From Bauldia litoralis (lineage in GTDB: Bacteria; Pseudomonadota; Alphaproteobacteria; Rhizobiales; Kaistiaceae): a stretch of 62,931 nt of DNA. Positions 58,575 to 62,931 of this stretch are shown one piece after another. The stretch spans positions 1 through 62,931 of the forward strand of contig CAMCWB010000015.1 of the NCBI GenBank assembly GCA_945882315.1, in the 5' to 3' direction. The translations under genes and the position numbers were made by a program. The notes under the pieces are model-generated. The model was given only the letters and a program-made list of their open reading frames with translations, made no database searches and had not been told where the DNA came from. The stretch's first letter is position 1; each line of letters begins with the position of its first letter.

Positions 58575-59165
58575 CTATGCGATGCCGAGTAGGCGACGCG
58601 CATTGCCGCCGAGGATCTTCTCCTTGTCCTCGTCGGACACGCCTTCCAGCGCGCGGATCACCGGCACCTGCTTCCAGTCGGCCATGTCGGCCGCGTAATC
58701 CGTGCCGTGCAGTATCTTGTCGGCCCCGACGCGCTCGATCAGGAAGCGAAGCGCCGCCTCGTCATGGATGATGGTGTCGAAATAGAGCTTGTCGAAATAG
58801 GTGTCGAAGGGATCGACGGCGCCCTCCGACTTCGCTTCCTTGCGGACCTCGTGGCCGTGGCGCCAGCGGCCCCTGATCCAGGGCGCGTAGCCGCCGGCAT
58901 GGGCAAAGCAGAATTTGAGGTCCGGGTTGCGATGGATCACGCCGCCGAAGATCAGGCTGCCGATAGCGATCGAGGTTTCCAGCGGATTGCCGATCAGATT
59001 GCGGAAATGAAACTTCTCGATGCGCGCCATGATGCCCGGCGTGCGGGCGCCGTAGGTGAGCGGGTGGACGAGAATGAGCACGCCCAGACCGGCGGCGGCT
59101 TTCCAGAACGGCTCGAGTTCGGGTTCGTCGAGGTTTTTGCCATCGACATTGCCTGCGACTGGTGT
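58575..59165 (-). pseudogene. Amidohydrolase (ACMSD-like) remnant lacking its N-terminal half
   Basis: The minus strand holds the C-terminal part of an amidohydrolase-2 family enzyme: [20 protein letters not shown], then [10 protein letters not shown] with a metal His, [10 protein letters not shown], and the metal-binding Asp in [11 protein letters not shown], ending [10 protein letters not shown]. An ORF with its own start spans 59081-58575 (168 residues), but homology continues upstream to about 59160 and then stops at an IS-like remnant. The first half, with the N-terminal HxH metal site, is missing, so the product would be inactive. Confidence 0.75.
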
Positions 59166-59514
59166 GGGGGCCTTCGGGCTTTCCCGCTTACCAGCCGGCC
59201 GGCTAGAACCTCCAGAACCTATGGCGTCAGACGAGCCTTCTTTTGGATGTTGATCCGGCGCTCCTCAGAACGTGATGCAGCTTCGCAACTCCAGCTTCGT
59301 CCCGAAGACCGGCTTGAAAAACTTAATCAAGGCTCACGGCGAGTCTGCGTCATCGCACCACCTCCAAGTGGCCTTCCCCTGATCCAGATATTTCGACAGG
59401 TTCTGAAAATCGGATCCAGCATGAATCCCCAGTCGCTCATTCAGACCTGCCGCTGACTGCGATCCTGTTCACAGGGCTGGTCCGCAAACCGAGCGATGCA
59501 GAGGGAGATTAAAC
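59082..59514. other. Gap containing an IS junction, no intact gene
   Basis: This 433-bp stretch holds the amidohydrolase truncation point and a decayed transposase start (listed separately). Beyond 59260 I see no recognisable gene until the DUF4149 start, apart from a ribosome site GAGGGAGAT at 59499-59507. Confidence 0.5.
59145..59254 (-). mobile_element. IS481-like transposase N-terminal remnant
   Basis: Read from 59254 on the minus strand the frame gives [11 protein letters not shown], stop, [16 protein letters not shown], close to the usual IS481 N-terminus (N-I-H-K-x-A-R-L-T-P ...). It carries a stop and runs into the truncated amidohydrolase, so it marks an old insertion that deleted the 5' half of that gene. 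Confidence 0.45.
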
Positions 59515-59919
59515 ATGCTGATCATTGCGCTTCTGACAACGGCGCTGCTGTTCGGTGGAATGGTGCTCTATTCCTTCGGTTTCGCTGCATTCCTGTTCAC
59601 CGCGTTGCCGCCCGATGTGGCGGGACCGACGATCAGGCGCGCCTTTCCCTTGTTCTACCTTTTCGTTCTGTGCGTGGCCGCGGTCGCAGCAGCGCTGCTG
59701 GTGCCGTTCGATCGGCTGGCGGCGGGGCTGCTGGCGCTGATTGCGGCGACGACGCTACCCACCCGCCAGATCCTGATGCCCGCCATCAATCGCGCCACCG
59801 ATACCGGCGCGAAGGGGCGATTCAAGCAGCTGCACAGACTGTCGGTGGTCGTCACGCTGGTGCATATTGCGCTCGCGGGCTACGTGCTGGCGCGCTTTGT
59901 GGGTGGGCTGGCCGCATGA
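59515..59919 (+). CDS. DUF4149-like four-helix membrane protein
   Basis: A 134-residue integral membrane protein with four helices (about 2-28, 44-66, 68-84, 112-132) and the pattern FTALPPDVAGPTIRRAFPLFYLF, conserved around P-R, fitting DUF4149. Function unknown. Start ATG 59515 with GAGGGAGAT upstream. Overlaps the DUF427 gene by 4 bp (ATGA). Confidence 0.75.
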   Translation: MLIIALLTTALLFGGMVLYSFGFAAFLFTALPPDVAGPTIRRAFPLFYLFVLCVAAVAAALLVPFDRLAAGLLALIAATTLPTRQILMPAINRATDTGAKGRFKQLHRLSVVVTLVHIALAGYVLARFVGGLAA

Positions 59920-60389
59920 CCGACCTGCCGCACGAGAACGTCCAGTCCTACCCCCGCCCGCCGGCGCTGGAGCCGGTGTCTCAGCTCATCACCATCCGCC
60001 TCGGTGGCATCCTTGTGGCTGAAACGACCCGCGCCCTGCGAGTGCTCGAAACCCACCACGCGCCCACCTACTACCTGCCGCCCGAGGAGATCGGCGCCAC
60101 GCTCCGTCCGGCATCGGGCAGCACATTCTGCGAATGGAAGGGCGCCGCGCGCTATTTCGACGTGATCGCCGGTGCGACTACCGCTTCGCGCGCCGCCTGG
60201 GTCTACGACCGCCCCACTGCGCGCTTCGCGCTCCTCGCCCGGTACGTAGCCTTCTACGCCGGGCTGATGGACGAGGCCTGGGTCGGCGATCTGCGCGTCC
60301 TCCCGCAACCGGGCGGGTTTTACGGCGGGTGGATCACGTCTAATCTGGACGGAACTATCAAAGGCTCGCCTGGAACGCGGCACTGCTGA
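59916..60389 (+). CDS. DUF427 family protein
   Basis: A 157-residue soluble protein with VRLGGILVAETTRALRVLET (here with I-T-I-R at the start), HAPTYYLPPEEIGA, CEWKGAARYFDV, AAWVYDRPTARFA and YVAFYAGLMDEAWVGD, the diagnostic blocks of DUF427. Function unknown. Coupled by ATGA overlap to the DUF4149 gene. Confidence 0.88.
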   Translation: MTDLPHENVQSYPRPPALEPVSQLITIRLGGILVAETTRALRVLETHHAPTYYLPPEEIGATLRPASGSTFCEWKGAARYFDVIAGATTASRAAWVYDRPTARFALLARYVAFYAGLMDEAWVGDLRVLPQPGGFYGGWITSNLDGTIKGSPGTRHC

Positions 60390-60526
60390 ACCGGCCGGCG
60401 CCGTGGCCCTCTGACAGAGTTGCAATCTCAATCCAGCAGCCAGTCATTGGAGAGCGTGTCGTAGAATCGGGGCCTTGGCCATCGCACGCCGCTAAGCCCG
60501 GAACGGGAAAATAAAAAGGAGAGACC

Positions 60527-60673
60527 ATGGCCGTAAAGCACACCGCCGCCGGCGCCAAAGACGACCGCCTCGCCGCCCTGGGGAAACGATCCAAGGTCAA
60601 CCCTGGCAGCCGTTGCGTCTTCGGGTTCAAATTGCCCGGTCACCTGCGCTTGGTTCCGCCGATGACGGCCTGA
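60527..60673 (+). CDS. Small hypothetical protein
   Basis: A 48-codon frame (MAVKHTAAGAKDDRLAALGK...) preceded by a strong AAGGAGAG ribosome site 6 bp upstream. Its 3' end overlaps the 3' end of the broken DCC gene on the other strand. No homology recognised; it may be a truncated remnant. Confidence 0.35.
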   Translation: MAVKHTAAGAKDDRLAALGKRSKVNPGSRCVFGFKLPGHLRLVPPMTA

Positions 60674-61050
60674 AGTCGCAGAGCTCGCCCAAAGAAACGG
60701 GACATGAACGGTCGGACCGGAAGAAACATCCTGTAGCCCCACTCCAGGGCAGCCAGGGCTCCCGGCAGGGACGCGGCGCGCGCTGCCCAGCGCCATCTGG
60801 GCAAACGTGTCCAAACCTCGACGAATGCCGCCGCGCCGGAAATAACGCGCCCATCGCTTGCGCGAACATGGAAGCGCTTCATTGCACGCTCTTGGGTAAT
60901 TCCTTCCGGAGGTACGGCACCGGTTTCAGAAATGTCCACAAAGCAGAGAGCGCGGTCTTGATCCTTGCGCCGATATTATCCGATCTCTGCCCGACACAGG
61001 GGACAGGAGCCATCAAAAAACACTGTCGATTTCGGAAGCTCTGACTCCAC
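60640..61050 (-). pseudogene. DCC-family (DUF393) thiol-disulfide oxidoreductase-like gene with an in-frame TAA
   Basis: From GTG 61050 (after GGAGA) the frame reads VESELPKSTVFFDGSCPLCR, then AEIG, a TAA at 60978-60976, and continues in the same frame YRRKDQDRALCFVDI to 60640. The DxxCPLC redox motif, the F-V-D-I strand and the C-terminal GAAAFVEVWTRLP block define the family. The stop replaces an expected Tyr (TAC to TAA) at codon 25. A GTG or ATG restart would lack the CPLC motif. Pseudogene or sequence error. Confidence 0.8.
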
Positions 61051-61074
61051 GCTGATCTCCTAAAAATAGAATCG

Positions 61075-61707
61075 TCAGTTGATCAGCACTGGAGTTTTAC
61101 GAATGTACGTCTGATCGCCAATCTGCTCAACGAGGAACTCGGCGACGTCCGCGCGCGAGATGATCCCGTTGCACCACTGAGATGCCTCGGAAAGAACCCG
61201 GTAGCGGCCGGTCCGCGGTCCACTGGTCAGAACTCCAGGCCTCGCAATCGTCCAATCAAGTTCACTTTCCTTGATCAATTGCTCTTGCAAACTCTTATCG
61301 TCATAAGCGCGGCCGAAGACGATCTGGAAAGGCAGACGCTGCAGGCAGCTGATACTCGCGCGGCTATCGCCAGCTCCAAATCCGGTCACACAGATCAGAC
61401 GTTTGACACCTTGGTTTCTCATCGCCGCGATCAGCACTCGGGTCGCGTCCGAGAAGAAGTGCACAGGCCGTAACAAGTCTCCTAATCCAATACCGAGGGT
61501 CTGGATCACGACGTCCACGCCGATAAGAGCCGCCTCTACATCCTCGGTCTTCAACGCGTCGCCCCGCATCTTCTCGAGGCTAGGATTTGAGATCGGAATT
61601 GCGGTAGCGGATCGAGCCAAGGCGCGCACATCATGACCGGCGTCGAGGGCTTGGCGGGTGGTTTCCAACCCGATCCCCTTGCTGGCGCCGATAATCAAGA
61701 CAAGCAT
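61075..61707 (-). CDS. NAD(P)-binding atypical SDR (NmrA/YwnB-like)
   Basis: A 210-residue Rossmann protein: LVLIIGASKGIGLETTRQAL, GDALKTEDVEAAL, VVIQTLGIG, VKRLICVTGFGAGDSR, and WTIARPGVLTSGPRTG. It lacks the YxxxK pair, as in atypical SDRs that sense redox or reduce flavin/quinone-like substrates. ATG 61707 is used; a GTG lies two codons earlier. AT-richer than the core genes. Confidence 0.85.
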   Translation of the reverse strand: MLVLIIGASKGIGLETTRQALDAGHDVRALARSATAIPISNPSLEKMRGDALKTEDVEAALIGVDVVIQTLGIGLGDLLRPVHFFSDATRVLIAAMRNQGVKRLICVTGFGAGDSRASISCLQRLPFQIVFGRAYDDKSLQEQLIKESELDWTIARPGVLTSGPRTGRYRVLSEASQWCNGIISRADVAEFLVEQIGDQTYIRKTPVLIN

Positions 61708-61785
61708 AATCACCCCGTCAGAGTTGAGTTATCTCTCCGCCTGCCATTCGAATCATCTAAATCGCATTCGTTCCCAGACGACCCC

Positions 61786-62187
61786 TCAAATGACTGACCC
61801 CTCGCGCTGGATGGCAACCCAAGCGCTGATTTTCTTACCCGCTTTGATTGGCAGGACGCGCCAGTACATGATGAAAGGCGTTCCGTCCTTCTTATAGTTG
61901 ATCGCCTTGCCTTCAAATTTTCGGCCCGACTTAAGTGCTTCAGAAAGCCTGTTAATCACCTTGGAATCTGTTCCTGGGCCTTGAAGAACCCGCGGCGTCT
62001 TGCCGATAACAGAGGACGGGTCGTGACCCGTTAGTTTCTTGAAGGATTTGTTAGCGTATATGATCTTGCCTTCCGCTGATGCGTCCGTAATCAGCACAGA
62101 GTCAAAACTATTTTCTGCTAAAACTTGGAGGAGAGCTAACCCGCCTTCAGCTCCATTCATCAGTTTCTCAAGCGCATTATTAGACAT
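61786..62187 (-). CDS. Stand-alone PAS protein, LOV-like without the photoactive cysteine
   Basis: A 133-residue protein that is a single PAS domain (about 22-125): SFDSVLITDASAEGKIIYAN, FKKLTGHDPSSVIGKTPRVL, QGPGTDSKVINRLSEALKSG, YKKDGTPFIMYWRVLPI. LOV photoreceptors carry N-C-R-F-L-Q at the position where this has T-P-R-V-L-Q, so the flavin-reactive Cys is absent. No output domain is attached; it may sense redox or a ligand and act on a partner. Ribosome site AAGAGGAAG precedes the ATG. Confidence 0.85.
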   Translation of the reverse strand: MSNNALEKLMNGAEGGLALLQVLAENSFDSVLITDASAEGKIIYANKSFKKLTGHDPSSVIGKTPRVLQGPGTDSKVINRLSEALKSGRKFEGKAINYKKDGTPFIMYWRVLPIKAGKKISAWVAIQREGSVI

Positions 62188-62271
62188 TGTACTTCCTCTT
62201 TCTGAGTGGGATGCGTCAACTATACGACCAAGCCCGGCGCGTGCCGGACCATCAGTTTTTGTTAGCGGACC

Positions 62272-62577
62272 TTAGGGACGTTCAATTTCTTTCCGAGTAG
62301 AACCACGCAAAAATAAGTCAGGTTTGGCGGTAGCGGCCGTCCAAGTCGTTACCGTGATAGCCGCGGCCGCGAATAGAACAACGTGGCCGATAACGCTGAC
62401 GGCTAAGAACGTGTAACTTCCGACCGCCACCGCAAAGGCTACGGCCCACATCAGACCTAGGATCTGCAAAATATAATGCCGGATCGCGACATCAGGAATG
62501 TAACGAAGCGGGCTTACCTCGTGGTTGAAGACAAAATCCCAACAAAAAACAACGAGCTTTCTTACGGGCGTTAACAT
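62272..62577 (-). CDS. Small membrane protein of unknown function
   Basis: A 101-residue protein from ATG 62577 with GGAGA 10 bp upstream. A basic N-terminus (MLTPVRKLVVFCWDF) is followed by two hydrophobic segments at about 36-56 and 58-80. No family recognised. The frame is open upstream to 62763, but that part is a transposase remnant, so the internal ATG with its own ribosome site is the better start. Confidence 0.5.
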   Translation of the reverse strand: MLTPVRKLVVFCWDFVFNHEVSPLRYIPDVAIRHYILQILGLMWAVAFAVAVGSYTFLAVSVIGHVVLFAAAAITVTTWTAATAKPDLFLRGSTRKEIERP

Positions 62578-62585
62578 TGCGCGAT

Positions 62586-62763
62586 GTTCTCCAAATCGAG
62601 TCGCTGCGAGGTAGGCTGGGGAGAGAAAATTGGTCGCCGCTGGGTTGTAGCGGGTGGCGACGCGTCGGAAGTTAAGCTTTCCAAACATGCGCTCGACGGG
62701 GTGGCGATCGCAATAGAGCACCGGCCGCCCTGCGACGGCCGGTTCCTCAGTGACGCCCACCAA
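62586..62763 (-). mobile_element. IS5-family transposase C-terminal remnant
   Basis: The minus-strand frame gives VLYCDRHPVERMFGKLNFRR, VATRYNPAATNFLSPAYLAA, the final DDE-helix region of IS5-type transposases (R-N-x-x-E-R-x-F, R-x-A-T-R-Y, F-L-x-x-x-x-L-A-A). Only the last ~50 residues remain and no transposase lies upstream, so it is a fragment. Confidence 0.65.
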
Positions 62764-62769
62764 TTATAT

Positions 62770-62931
62770 TTACATGGGGGGAAGGATCACCTTGTCGATG
62801 ACGTGAATGACACCGTTGTCGGCTGCGACATCGGCGGTCACGACTGTCGCGTCGTTGACCATCACGCCTTTGTCGAGATCGATCTTGATCTCGCCACCCT
62901 GTACCGTCTTGGCCGTCATGTCGTCCGTCAG
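62770..62931 (-). CDS. Fasciclin-domain protein, C-terminal end (partial)
   Basis: A frame runs from the right edge to TAA at 62772-62770, 53 residues. It ends with the conserved fasciclin (FAS1) H2-like block DNGVIHVIDKVILPP and has VKTVQGG-like LTDDMTAKTVQGGEI before it. FAS1 proteins are secreted or cell-surface adhesion proteins in rhizobia. The N-terminal part lies beyond the window. Confidence 0.85.
   Translation of the reverse strand: MTDDMTAKTVQGGEIKIDLDKGVMVNDATVVTADVAADNGVIHVIDKVILPPM

Overview
The window is high-GC DNA from an alphaproteobacterium, most likely of the order Hyphomicrobiales (Rhizobiales). The evidence is the rhizobial-type glycerol operon (glpR-glpD-glpVSTPQUK), an ExoM-like exopolysaccharide glycosyltransferase, NMT1-type ABC transporters, and the general gene content and codon use. 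Genus cannot be decided from this sequence. All family names rest on motif recognition by eye, not on searches.

Layout. 1-1.3 kb: the tail of an unknown gene and an ExoM-like glycosyltransferase of visibly lower GC. 1.5-6.9 kb: an SDR, a Gfo/Idh/MocA oxidoreductase, an isopropylmalate/tartrate-type dehydrogenase, an orphan NMT1-type binding protein with a clear terminator, and a small-molecule kinase gene interrupted by an in-frame TAG. 6.9-17.1 kb: a complete minus-strand glycerol regulon (repressor, G3P dehydrogenase, ABC importer with two dissimilar ATPases, small membrane protein, glycerol kinase). 17.1-25 kb: a compact eight-gene catabolic operon (NMT1-type ABC importer, two SDRs, a creatininase, two ureohydrolases) with a divergent LysR regulator. 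I infer that it handles a cyclic guanidino or creatinine-like compound, and I consider it the best candidate for an undescribed pathway. 25-34.3 kb: an acyltransferase-3/SGNH gene broken by a TAG, an NTF2-like protein, MsrB, an aldehyde dehydrogenase, RecQ, a nested palindromic repeat, and HrpB.

34.3-57.4 kb is a nearly self-contained catecholate siderophore locus. It holds a PiuC-like hydroxylase and a TonB-dependent receptor carrying a one-base deletion; entA, entF, a free-standing aryl carrier protein, entB, entE and entC; a YncE-like propeller and a FepB-like binding protein; a divergent single-permease ABC transporter; an IroE/BesA-like esterase; an Sfp/EntD-type phosphopantetheinyl transferase; and exbB-exbD-tonB. 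The EntF adenylation-domain pocket reads as the enterobactin serine code, so the predicted product is a 2,3-dihydroxybenzoyl-serine compound of the enterobactin type. Synthesis, carrier activation, outer-membrane energisation, inner-membrane import and ester hydrolysis are all present.

57.4-62.9 kb is a patchwork of small accessory genes: DUF2938 with a divergent MerR regulator and a 19-bp-spacer promoter, DUF4149, DUF427, a DCC-family gene with an in-frame TAA, an NmrA-like protein, a cysteine-less LOV-like PAS protein, a small membrane protein and a partial fasciclin protein. It also holds a truncated amidohydrolase abutting an IS481-like remnant, and an IS5-like transposase tail. Four otherwise well-preserved genes in the window carry one simple lesion each (two TAG, one TAA, one single-base deletion). 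That pattern means recent gene decay, sequencing/assembly error or, less likely, stop-codon suppression.
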